Assembly (NCBI GenBank): GCA_017590115.1
Contig: JAGGNK010006460.1
Location: 490,822 to 554,821 of the forward strand
From: Montifringilla adamsi
Taxonomy: Eukaryota > Chordata > Aves > Passeriformes > Passeridae
DNA length: 64,000 nucleotides
Reading direction: 5' to 3'
The notes under the pieces were generated by a model that saw only the letters and a list, made by a program, of their open reading frames with translations, was not told where the DNA came from and did no database searches. Shown piece by piece: positions 45,141-55,511 of the stretch (positions within the stretch are counted from its first letter, which is position 1; each line of letters begins with the position of its first letter). Both the position numbers and the translations under genes were made by a program.

Positions 45141-48100
45141 CCTACTTGAAAGGCAGCATTTTCCTGAAACCAGTGTGGTGGTGTAGGAAAGGATTTGTAG
45201 ATTTTGGCTTCCAAAGTTTTATAGTTTGGAGGCTTGACTCTGTGTTGTGCAGCAAAACACACGCACAGAGTCCTGCCTTCACAAGCTTCATTTCTGTCAA
45301 CAAAAGCAAGCATTATGGCCCAAAAAGGGCCTTTTAATGTAAGCAAGTGGCCCAGGAGCTTCCCTCCTATTTCCAAAGATGCTTCAAGCCATCTGCCAAG
45401 GAGGATTGAGGTGCCTCAGAGGAATTTCCACCCCGAAATCCATCCCAGCTCTTTGATGTCCTGCAGGACGCGAGTGAAGCAGAGTCGTCACCATTCCGTG
45501 TCTCTCACAGGGGTGATGCCAGCTGTGCCCCAAACCAGCCCTCCCCCACCTCTGGTGAGGTGTGACCGGTCTTCCTGGGCAGGGCACGGGCCTGGGACAG
45601 GTTGTTCACCCCAGCACCACCCTCCTCCCAGGAGGGCAGGAGCTGCAGGCGAGGCTCAGCCAGAGACATTTGGACTTTTATATGATTTTGCATGAAATGT
45701 TCCACCTTGGTGCTGTTCTGGCTCTTCCTCCCTGGCAAGCCCAATACCCAGTTATGTCCCTTCATCCTCCTCATTTGTCCGGTGCTGAAAGGGGTGACAG
45801 GGTTGATATTCCTTCACTCAGCTTCTCAGGAACCTGATTTTTTTCTCATTTTCTTCTTTTAAAGATTTCTCAGGAGTTCTCATCAGCTGTTTATATATAG
45901 AGGTTGTCAAACTGATTTAGGTTAGCAAGAGCATTCCCCACTCTGAGGAGACTGGAAGAGGGCAATGTTCCTGCTCATCTTCACTCTTCAATTGTCCTCT
46001 GCCTTTTAATTGCCCTCTGTTTAAAAATGCTGATTAAAAAAAAAGATGAAGAAAATAAAGAAACAGGCAAGAAGTGTAGGTATTTTTCTAAATAAGTGGC
46101 ACAAATTCACAAATCAAACCCAAACACTGGGGCTTTTTCGCAGGGAGCTGTCTGGGTTGTCAGTTAGGGAAATTAGCCCATCTATCACAGGACTCTAATT
46201 TCCCATCACTTCCCCTGAAATGTGTGGGCTTTTAAAGAAATTTCTTAATTTTTCCTGCATTATTATTTCTTTTTGGCTTCCTCCAGTTCTTAAGTAGAAA
46301 AATCCCAGAGGATTTAAGTGTCTAAACCAGAAACTTTGGAGCTCTTGTGTTTCTTGCCTGAACCCACAGGGAGTGCCAGGAGCAGACCCTGAGGGACGAG
46401 CCCCTGTCTGGGAGAGGAGGATCAAGGGCAGTGCCCAGCCTGGCACTGGAGCCCTCCTGGTTTAGGGTGAAGGTTTGGTTTTTCGTGTTGCACCCCGTGT
46501 ATCTCTTTGCTCTGCCTGGTGGATCTGGAGTTCCCAGCTCTGTTTGTGTATCCTGGTTCTCCTGGTATTTTGTTTTCCATGGTGTTCATGTGCTGTGCCC
46601 TCCACTCGCTGTCCCCAGCCAACCTGCACAGAGCTGCATGTCCCTCTCCCTCACCCTCCTTTTGTGTTTTTCCACATGCCTCCATCCTCTTCTGTTCTTG
46701 ATATTGTGGCTCCTCTGGAAATCCTTTAAGTTTCTAAAGAAATGAAAATTGCAGAGTAGAAAAGCAAGCTGGAACAGCTGGGGCTGCCTTGGGGACGGCG
46801 CTTCCTGGCCCCAAGGATTGCTGCGCTATCGCCTTGCACTCAATTGTTGCAGTGTTTAGCAAATTGCATTAATTAAAGTGGCACATCTGGCCTCTTTATC
46901 AGGGCCTGTGCAGTCCTGGTTTTGATCCTGCAGTGACAGACTCCGGCAGTATCAGCATCTGCCTGTAAACACTCGTTGCATGAGGGGAGGGCTGCCTTCG
47001 TTTTGGAGAGCGGGGTCCAGTGGAAGCACAGAAGGCTCATTGAGGAGCCTCCAATAACCCCTGGAAAGGAAAAACCAGTCATTAGTGAAGTTCAGTCAAC
47101 CAGGGCTCTGTTGATAGCAGCAGCTACCCTGCCCCATTCTGGGCTTTCCCCTCTTCCAGATTAAAGATTTCGCACTCACGTTGTAAGCTTGTGCTCAGAC
47201 AGTAACTGGATCAAATTATCCAGCTGAAAATGAAGCTCTGCTCACCTGGCACTCCCTTTCCTTTTCCCCTGCGAGCACCTCTCAGCCTGTTCTGCAGCCC
47301 CCTTCTTGAACAGAGAGGCTCTCTGAAAAATACTTTGTTTAATTTTAGCTGTCAGCCTCCTAGAGCCAAGGAAGGGACCTGAAACTCTCCAATAAAGGAT
47401 TTATGCACTACAAAAAGATACAGATTTCAGCTCTGAAAAGACCCAGTTCCTTGGGGGTGGAAAAGGCAAACTTTCATCATAGAACGTGATCCCTGCACAC
47501 CCAAATCACTGAATTCTCACTCCATTGCTTCATCCCAGGTATTTTTAAGAATACATCACCTTAGTAGCACAGATAAAGGATACTTTGCCCTTACATCAGG
47601 CACTGTTCTTAAAATAATGGGCCATGAATGAGGCAAATTATCTAATGGAACAAATTATCTTAAGAGGTAATGATATTTATGTAATTTTCCTATAACCAGA
47701 AACTTTATCTGTTTTTTATTTTAGTGACATTTTTATCCCAGTGCATCAGGCATGGCATTAAAGGCCTCATCAGTCAAGCTTGGAGGGAGAGGTAGGAGAC
47801 AAGAGAGAAATGAAATAGCAGCACTCATCACACAATGTCAAAACTGACTCTTGTGCTCGTGTTTTAGGCTAATAAGAGACTGAAGGAGTGGACAAACTCA
47901 CATAATACAAACATGTCTGGGTGACAATTAGATTAACATTCTTAACTTCCTAGTTAGAGTTGAGTGTATTTAGGAGCCCTTCAGAGGACAGCTTCTGAAA
48001 GCCTGCAATTTGTGTGCTAATAGAGTCAGCCCTTCTCTGAGCTCTGCTGAGCCCCCTCCATCCCCCCGCCACAATAATAGGGGACAGCTGACCCCAAGTG

Positions 48101-49466
48101 CTATTTGTGATGGCCTGGAAATTGTAGATAATGACATGGTGCCTAAAACCATTGCTCCACCCGTCTAACCCCCCAGTGCCAAGGCTGTTCTTCCTTTGGG
48201 ATGAGCCTGTGTGCTCCATGGGGTCTTTTTTGGGGAGGGTGCTGCCAGCAGCCAGACTGGCTCTGTTTGTCCTGGCAGCTGGGAGCAGAGCCCTGAGCCG
48301 TGGCAGACACACAGGGACTGCTTCTTTAGGAGTGCACCACCCTGACAGGGAGGCCATGCTTTGCACCTCACAGCAGAAACTATTTTTAAAATACCTGTAA
48401 AGTGGGTTGTAGATGGAGCCAAAACACCTCCTGAGCTGCGAACAAAGCTGAGTCACCTCTTGCTTGCTGAGATCCTCCAGATGTAGCTGAAATGCCAGCA
48501 CAGACCTCGCTCCCCCAAGGTGGCCTGAGCCCACCTTGAAGGTCTGGATGCTGGCTGGCACCTCAGCATCCTCCCAGGTCTGTGTGGTGTTTGCTGAGGG
48601 GCCCCAAAGTGATGGTGCAGCAAAGGTTGTTCCCTCACTAAATAACCCAGCACGTGGCATTGCCCTTCAAGAGCCTGATCCCAGGCCAGAGCAGACCCAG
48701 CAGAGGAGAGGAGGGCGCTCAGCCCTGTCCCCAGCCCAGGAACAGCCTCCCAGGTCTCACAGCCCCACCAACACGAGCACTTTATTTCCTAAACACCCGC
48801 AGGGACGGATGCTCAGCTGCCAGCCCGGCGGGTCCCCACTGCCTGCAGCAGAATGAGACGATTCACAGCACAGGCAGGAAACCCTTCTCTAAATAACGAG
48901 GGGCACGGGAGGAGGGAAGGGTAAGCTGGAACACAGGAGCCTAAGAAAGCCTCTGCTTGTACTTTGAGCCGCAGCCAAGCCCCCTCTGGAGGCACAGGCA
49001 GAGGGGCAGGGTGGCGAGGGCTGCAGCAATTTGCAGTTGTAGGGGCTGAGTGTTTGCCTCCCTGGGTACAATCCCTGTCGCTGATACCATGGCCCTGCTC
49101 TGCTTGGCACAGCCGCTCCCCGGGCAGCTCTGGCTGGGCTCCCCAGCCCTCAGAGAGCCGCGCAGCACTCCTGCTCGAGCACACCCTGAGCTGAACGAGG
49201 CTTTATCCAGGAGCTTTCATCAGCGCCATTTGAGCTGAATTTGCTGCTGTATTTGCAGCAAACCCAGGAGCTCCTCTGCAGCATCAGAGCACGCTGGCTC
49301 TCCATGCGGGGAAAGCCTTCCAGGGCCTCGCTGAACAGAAACTTTCTGTCTCCTACAATGAGTGGAGGCTTGGCAGCCACTGGAGGAGCCCCAGCAGAGC
49401 TGTGTCAGGAAACAGCTCAACATCTGCCCTGCTGTGGAACGTGTTACTTATGGGGGTAGAAAAAGA

Positions 49467-49467
<1 letters not shown>
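45141..49467. other. Unique non-coding stretch with a candidate element at 46810-46980
   Basis: At 46810-46980 GCTATCGCCTTGCACTCAAT, TGTTTAGCAAATTGC and GCATTAATTAAAGTGGC form another constraint-like block. The segment 47500-47950 is also AT-rich and complex. A 236-codon minus-strand frame at 47950-48660 is the longest outside repeats but has no recognisable domain. No gene is called. Confidence 0.35.
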
Positions 49468-49504
<37 letters not shown>

Positions 49505-49552
49505 AAAGAAAAAAAGGAAACTGCAATCAGGGGTGGTAAAAAAAAAAAAAAA
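49468..49552. repeat. Poly-A and A-rich tract
   Basis: Thirty-five A (49468-49502), then GAAAAGAAAAAAAGGAAAC, a 20-bp unique insert and a second run of 15 A (49538-49552). No retroposon body is identified upstream. Confidence 0.95.
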
Positions 49553-50543
49553 GGTGTTTCCTAACAAAAACAGCCATGGAGTTTGGCAGGGCTGCCGGCA
49601 GTCTTTACAAACAAATTCCTTTTTGTGCTTCCATCATCCTGCAGTGCCCTTGGCTGATGTCACAGCAGGTGCTGCAGGGCAGGTTTTACCTGCAGACAGT
49701 GATTTCCAAACCAGTCTCTCCTACACTGTTGCTCAGTTTCCAATAAATGACTGGGACAGATGCTGATGATAGAAGGTTTTGCACCTTCTGGATCATCAGT
49801 CCATGCTCATGACTGCAGAGCCCACATCCAAGGAGTTTTACCAGCTGGTAAGACTCTGGTAGAACAACAGTCATAAAGTTATTTCGACTTTTTTAACCTA
49901 GTAATACGTAGCTGATTAGAATTTCACTTCCAGAATTATGAAGATTTTGTTTGCACACAACAGAATACATCAGCTCACTTGATCACTTGTTCCAATAGCT
50001 AATTTTCCTCATCCTTAAACATTTATGCCTTATTCCTCTTTTGAATAGCTCTAATTTTAATTAGAAGGCATTTGCTCTTGTTACTAAATTAAGCAGTCCT
50101 CGTGTCTTTGATGTGGTACATACTGCACCACATCTCCTCTGCTAAACTAAACATAAAGATTTTCAAATCTCTCACAATAAAGTATCTGAGATTTCCAATG
50201 ATTTCTGTATCCACTGTCAATACCTAGATCAATAGACCACCAATAGAAAAGGCAGCACATGGAGTTATATCTGGAGCTGTAATGGAGACAGATGGATCTA
50301 AAAGCAGAAAGACAAAGGAGCAATAGATGAATCAATTAACTGACAAAGTCCCCCTCTCCAGGTTGCAATGAGTCCTTCACATAAGTGAACACCTTTTCTT
50401 ACCTGAAAATCGTGAGCTGGCTCACATAATCCATCACTCCAGTAATGAAGACATTTGTCTCCTTAATTTCCCCAGGAAATACCTCCTTTCAATGATCACA
50501 TGGGAAGCAGCCTCCCTTTTCACTCCCCAAATCCCTGACACCA
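49553..50543. other. Unique non-coding stretch, AT-rich
   Basis: No gene, transposon or RNA is recognised. Confidence 0.45.
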
Positions 50544-50597
<54 letters not shown>

Positions 50598-50600
50598 ATA
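50544..50600. repeat. ATT trinucleotide microsatellite
   Basis: After ATTATTTA, about 16 uninterrupted ATT units run on and end in ATAATATG. Long pure trinucleotide runs of this kind are usually length-polymorphic. Confidence 0.97.
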
Positions 50601-52368
50601 TGTAACAGTCATGTCTTCCCATCCTTCACCAAAAGTGCTCCATATCCAACACATCCAATTTCACAACACCAGCTTGCCAACTGGCAGGAGCAAAAACAAC
50701 TTTTCCTTTCTTTTTCTTTTTTGGTCTTCAGTAACCTCTGGCCCCCGGCCAGTGGTGTCTTCATTTATTGTAATGAATTTGTGTCGTTAATAAGTTGGAT
50801 TTGCACAGCGATCGCAAAGGAGTACATTAGTACAAAAGCTATTGCTCTGGATGCCAGGGTTTTATTGCCAGTGCTGATTTACAGGCTGATAAGCACCTTT
50901 GCAGTGTCCTTGGGGCTGGGAGAAGGACAGGCAGCGTGGCAGCAGCACTCTGGGGGAAGCTGAGCTTTGCCAGGCCGTGCCCAGCTGGGGTGGCTGGAGG
51001 AGTTCATCTTTTCTCTGTGAAATGTCCTTGCCTTGGTGTCGGTGCCCAGCGATCCCAGAGCACAAAGCCTGTGTGAGACTCTCAGGCATTGGCAAGGAGA
51101 TTAAATGCCATTGCAATGCTGTAGGCTTGGGAGCTCCTGTGTGAGCAGCTCATAACAGAGCCATGTCATCACTTTATTGCAAAGATACCATAAAGACAGG
51201 CATTAGATGGTGTTAGCATTTAACAGCCATAACTTCACTTTCAAAAGACTTTGCAGTCCAAGTCACAGTGAATTTTTTCTTTCTGTGCATTTAATCCTTG
51301 GCTCACATGCTGGAGAGCAAGGGTGTTTGCAGAAAGATAGAGTGCTAAGCAGACAGACTGACAGACCTGTCTGTCTGTCAGCTCCTCAGGGTAATCCCTT
51401 AAAATTCCACCTTAACAACAGTGTTTAGAGGAAGGCATCAAACGGGACCAGCACAGACAACATCTCTGGGTGTCAAGAAGAAACACGAAGAACCCCCGGG
51501 GGGATTGGTCCTGTGCCCAAAGGAGTCAGCTGCCAGCTCCTGGACAGGATGCTCTGGGCAGTTTTAGTGGGGCAGAATCAGGCAGGAGGCTGAGAGGCAC
51601 AAGAGACTTGGGCAAGGGCAGGGCATCAGTTCAGATTCACCTTTGGCACCAGCAAACTCTGCCTGTGGACAGGGAGGCAGCTGGCCAAGGTGTTCCACGC
51701 CCTGGTATGACTGCAGAGCTCACCCCAGCACAGAGAGGATCAAGAGTCTGCATTTGAGGAGTGAACTGTTAGTCAAACAGTTTTATATTTTCCCTGTGGT
51801 ACTCCCTGCTACAAGGTACAACCAAACCACTGTGGAATGAATCAGGTGGTCCTTCAGAGGAGTAACTGGAGCAGCCAGAGTCAGGGAGGGATCATTCAAC
51901 ATCCCCTTTGGTGCTGGATGCTCTTGCTTTGGGCCATGAATCAAAGTTTCATCCCTGGGGAGGAAGAAGGAAAATTCCCTGTGGATGGAGCAGGGGAGGG
52001 AGGCTGTTATTGCTGTAACCACCAAGGCCTGCCTCTCCTTCCTCTGCTTCCCTGGAGCAGCTGCTGCAGGGCATGGCTGGGGTGAGCTACTGATCCAGGG
52101 GAACCCTGGCCTCTCCCCTCTGGCCACCTGGAAGGCAGGAGGGATGATCTCTCCACATTTCACAAGCCCTGGGAAAATGGAGTGAGCAGTCCAGGGCACT
52201 CCAGACTGTCAGTCCCCATCTTAATTAGGACTGTCAGCTTGCCTTGCATTTTAGGGAATTAATTAAGCTGCTGCATAGCTGCATTTCTGGTTAACACCAG
52301 CTCCTGCTGACGGGCTGGGCTGTGGGTTTGTCCAGCTCCCTGCCACCTCTGTTTGTTTGTTCTTGCAG
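50601..52368. other. Unique non-coding stretch
   Basis: No gene is seen. The segment 51351-51383 carries GACAGACTGACAGAC facing CTGTCTGTCTGTCAG, an imperfect GACA/TGTC inverted pair. The 20 bases at 51584-51603 repeat exactly those at 13294-13313. The segment 52210-52310 is AT-rich with CTTAATTAGGACTG and GGAATTAATTAAGC. Confidence 0.4.
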
Positions 52369-52392
52369 TCAAGACTCACACAGGAGGGTCCG
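52369..52392 (+). other. Candidate 24-nt microexon (speculative)
   Basis: The pyrimidine-rich GTTTGTTTGTTCTTGCAG ends at 52368, and CG|GTGAGC gives a donor at 52393. Between them lie 24 nt (TCAAGACTCACACAGGAGGG then TCCG), a multiple of three that reads SRLTQEGP in one frame. A TTGC immediately before the AG resembles the UGC-containing elements that precede neural microexons regulated by SRRM4. Downstream text to 52560 is complex and AT-rich, as in conserved intronic flanks. The same frame also stays open past the donor to a stop at 52558-52560, so a longer terminal exon is an alternative. No neighbouring exons were recognised. Confidence 0.15.
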
Positions 52393-53159
52393 GTGAGCGC
52401 TCAGGAGAATAATCAACAGTGTTATCTGAATGCCATATCAAATAGGTTTGGGCCAAAAATGGACTCAGCTGCTGAAAACCTATTAGCAGCATCTCAGATT
52501 TCCTATGTACCAGCAAGTTACAGGGCAAGCACTTTAACACTGCCCACAGCTTGTGGTTAATTACTGTTTGTAGAGCTACCTCCTGCAGTTCTGCTTGACA
52601 AAGTGCCCATAAAGACAAAAATGAAATGCTTGCCCATTTTGGATGGATGCCACCTGGTCCCCCGGCCCTTCCTCCCCCACTGGGTGACAAAAAACGTGCC
52701 AAGACAAAGCAGAGTTGTTGCAGGGTGGGACTTTGTGCTGAGTGGAAGCAGCCGTGCTGAGGGGGACTGCAATCCCACGGTGACCCACAGCCCCACAGCC
52801 CTGCCCCTGTCCCTGTCCCATCCCTGTCCCTGTCCCTGCACCCCAGGACAGCTGAGGGATGGCCAGGGACACAGCACACCTGGATCTACCTGCTGAGACA
52901 CATCCACAGTCAATGCAGCAGCCAAGGCATCTCTTCTAGCCCTGAATATTTCCCCTCTTAAGGTCTGCGGTGCTTCATCCCCCTGGGAATGGCAGAAATG
53001 CTTGGGAAGCACACACAGTGCAGGGAACGAGCAGGGCATGGGCTGCTGGGACTGGGGGTGAGCTGGGCTGGGCAGCAGCTGGCTCCTTCATCCTGGGGCT
53101 GCAGGGGGGATATGAGCAGTGCATGAAGCTCAACAGCTCCTTGCTGATTGCTCTGATGA
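52393..53159. other. Unique non-coding stretch with short CCCTGT repeat
   Basis: 52400-52570 is complex AT-rich DNA (AATAATCAACAGTG, GAATGCCATATCAAATAGG). At 52804-52838 an imperfect CCCTGT hexanucleotide repeat of about five to six units occurs. No gene is called. Confidence 0.4.
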
Positions 53160-53204
53160 CAAAATCTGTAGGGAACCTCAAATATAGGTTCCCTACAGAT
53201 TTTG
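53160..53204. repeat. Perfect 19-bp inverted repeat, 7-nt loop
   Basis: The left arm CAAAATCTGTAGGGAACCT (53160-53178) and right arm AGGTTCCCTACAGATTTTG (53186-53204) are exact reverse complements around CAAATAT. Pairing stops at the base just outside each arm. Transcribed from either strand it would form a 19-bp hairpin with no mismatches. It is not a recognised transposon end and sits in unique sequence. Confidence 0.97.
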
Positions 53205-53974
53205 CTCCAAGGCTGGGTTCAGAGCAGAAGAAAGGGAAAAAGCAACAGGGCAGAAGGAAGGTGGTAGGAAAAGCAGGAGGAAGAAGGAGGCTGGTGGCAG
53301 GTATCTCTTGTCTCTCTGTGTTCATGAATTCCCATTTTTATGGGACACTGCAGGGTGGCCATGAGGGTAAGAGGCGCAATTTTGGTGAAGGTGGACAGAC
53401 AAATTTCTGTGCAGTCATCCCTCAGACTCCCAGGATCCCTCATGACTGGGAAAATCTAAAAGGTTCCAGCGGAGCAAGGCACAGGGAAAAGCTGGAAATG
53501 GGTGTGAAGGGGGCAGCCAGCCCCAGCAGTTGCCCCCAGCCCACCACTGCAGCCCCAATTAATGGTTCAGGTAATGGGTTGAGGGCCATGACCTGGGCTG
53601 GGCATCACTGCTGACCTCTCCCAGGGGTTGTGACCTGAAGGCTGAGAGTGACCAATGCAGAGATTTATGTCTTGTTAATAACAGAATTGAACAATCAGTG
53701 TAATGAAATCCATGCTCTGCATTAATGAGGGGTTGAGGCAGCAGAGGCTGAGCCTTCCCTTCTCCCAGGGTGGGCAAAAGGGGTGAATCTAGAAGAATTT
53801 GTCATTCCCTCCAGGAAATGGGGCCATACCCAGGCTGGGCACTCCGTGGCCACCAGAGTTTTGGGCTTGTTATACCCCATAAATTGCTGTTTCTTTTCTT
53901 CAAACATCAGGAGGCATGAAGGGTATGGAGCTATTCCTGCCCCTTCCCTGGTACATGTTAGCTGTGTGGAGACC
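53205..53974. other. Unique non-coding stretch
   Basis: No gene or repeat is recognised. A purine-rich run (AGAAGAAAGGGAAAAAGCAAC onward, about 53225-53295) is present. Confidence 0.45.
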
Positions 53975-54310
53975 TCAGAGCACCTTCTGGATTTGAAGGG
54001 ACCCACAAGGAAGTTGGACAGGGACTGTAGTGACAGGACAGGGAGTAAAGGGTTCACACTGAGAGAGGGGAATTTAGGTTGGCTATATAGAAGGAATTGT
54101 TCCCTGGCAGGGTGGGCAGGCCCTGGCACAGGGTGCCCAGAGCAGCTGGGGCTGCCCCTGGATCCCTGGCAGTGCCCAAGGCCAGGCTGGACACTGGGGC
54201 TGGGAGCACCTGGGACAGTGGAAGGTGTCCCTGCCATGGCAGGGGGGGCACTGGGTGAGCTCTGAGGTCCCTTCCAGCCCAAACCATTGTGGGATTCCAT
54301 GGTTCTATGC
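53975..54310 (+). mobile_element. CR1 LINE 3' end, about 335 bp
   Basis: In sense orientation this shows the full order of CR1 3' blocks: GTAGTGACAGGACAGGGAGT, GGGAATTTAGGTTGG, GAAGGAATTGTTCCCTGGCA, GGGTGGGCAGGCCCTGGCAC, GGTGCCCAGAGCAGCTGGGG, GGACAGTGGAAGGTGTCCCT, GGTCCCTTCCAGCCCAAACC, then the terminal ATTCCATGGTTCTATG, a decayed pair of the 8-bp end repeats. It is 5'-truncated with no coding region. It is one of the best-preserved copies in the window. Confidence 0.96.
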
Positions 54311-55091
54311 TATTGAGAGAAGTCTTCACATGAATAAAACCTGCAGGAGAAAGATACTAAACTGACTCAATTTTTTTCCTAGTCACTGCCTCTGTAACCA
54401 ATTTTAAATTCTGGCATTGTGACTCAGACACAGCTAAAATTAGACCATGGCTCTGTGAGTACTTGATTGTTGCTTCAGGAGGATTCCATGACTTAGGCAA
54501 AGCTCTCATGCTACAGCACGAAGATGCATCTCCAGCAGCTCCAGCACCAGCTGTGCAGCCCCATCCTTGCTGGAAAATGGCCTGCTATGATAATATCCCC
54601 TTCCTAAGGATGCCAACTCCATTCCTTGTTGTCCAGCAGAACCCTGGGCTTGGGGAGTGGAATTTAAAATGCAAGAACATGTGCATGTTTGGAAAAAAAA
54701 ATTTAAAAATAATTTCTCTATTTCTTAACAAAGAAGATCTATTTTAAATTGTTGGGAAAAGTAATAATTAACTAACACAAATGTCTAAACTGCTAGGCAC
54801 TGCGAAGATTTTGTCATCAACTATTTAGAAACATCTTCCAGAAGAAAAGTGGCTGTGCTTTAACTTTTTTGGGAAAAGAAATTTTGAGGAAGCAGCTGAG
54901 ATGTTCCTGGGAGCTTTGTCAGCATCCTCCCCATCCTTTGGGGTCATCACCCACCTGAACAGAGCACATCAGCACTTTGTCACTTTGCCTCTGTCCAGTC
55001 TGCTGACCAGGAGGGACAGGGGACAAAAAACCTGCTGTGAGCTTTGTGTCCAAAGCTCTGCAGTGGAGCAGCAAAGAGCCCCGGCTGTGAG
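54311..55091. other. Unique non-coding stretch, AT-rich
   Basis: No gene or repeat is recognised. Contains an A-rich GGAAAAAAAAATTTAAAAAT near 54689. Confidence 0.45.
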
Positions 55092-55511
55092 GTTCTGCTG
55101 CAGGCTGCAGGTTCTGCTGCAGGCTGTAGGTTCTGCTGCAGGCTGTGAGGTTCTGCTGCAGGCTGTAGGTTCTGCTGCAGACTGTGAGGTTTTGCTGCAG
55201 GCTGTGAGGTTCTGCTGCAGGCTGTAGGTTCTGCTGCAGGCTGTGAGGTTCTGCTGCAGGCTGTGAGGTTTTGCTGCAGGCTGTAGGTTCTGCTGCAGGC
55301 TGTAGGTTCTGCTTCAGGCTGTAGGTTCTGCTGCAGGCTGTGAGGTTCTGCTGCAGGCTGTAGGTTCTGCTGCAGGCTGTAGGTTCTGCTGCAGGCTGTG
55401 AGGTTCTGCTGCAGGCTGTAGGTTCTGCTGCAGGCTGCAGGTTCTGCTGCAGGCTGTAGGTTTTGCTGCAGGCTGTAGGTTCTGCTGCAGGCTGTAGGTT
55501 CTGCTGCAGGG
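55092..55511. repeat. 19/20-bp minisatellite, 21 full copies
   Basis: Each unit reads GTTCTGCTGCAGGCTGTAG (19 bp) or the 20-bp form ending TGTGAG. Twenty-one full units run from 55092 to 55497, and a 22nd breaks off after GTTCTGCTGCAGG. Twenty-base units sit at positions 3, 5, 6, 8, 9, 13 and 16; other variants are GCAG-ending units (1 and 18), GTTTTG units (6, 10, 20), CTTCAGG (12) and CAGACTG (5). Every unit carries CTGCAG except number 12. Mixed lengths shift the frame repeatedly, yet minus-strand frames of about 240 codons remain open because the unit has no stop there. They are not genes. Confidence 0.97.

Noticed and set aside
47950..48660. Minus-strand 236-codon frame, the longest outside tandem repeats
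   Set aside because: No recognisable family, domain, signal peptide or splice structure. Several unrelated frames of 220-235 codons occur elsewhere in the window, so this length fits the upper tail of chance.
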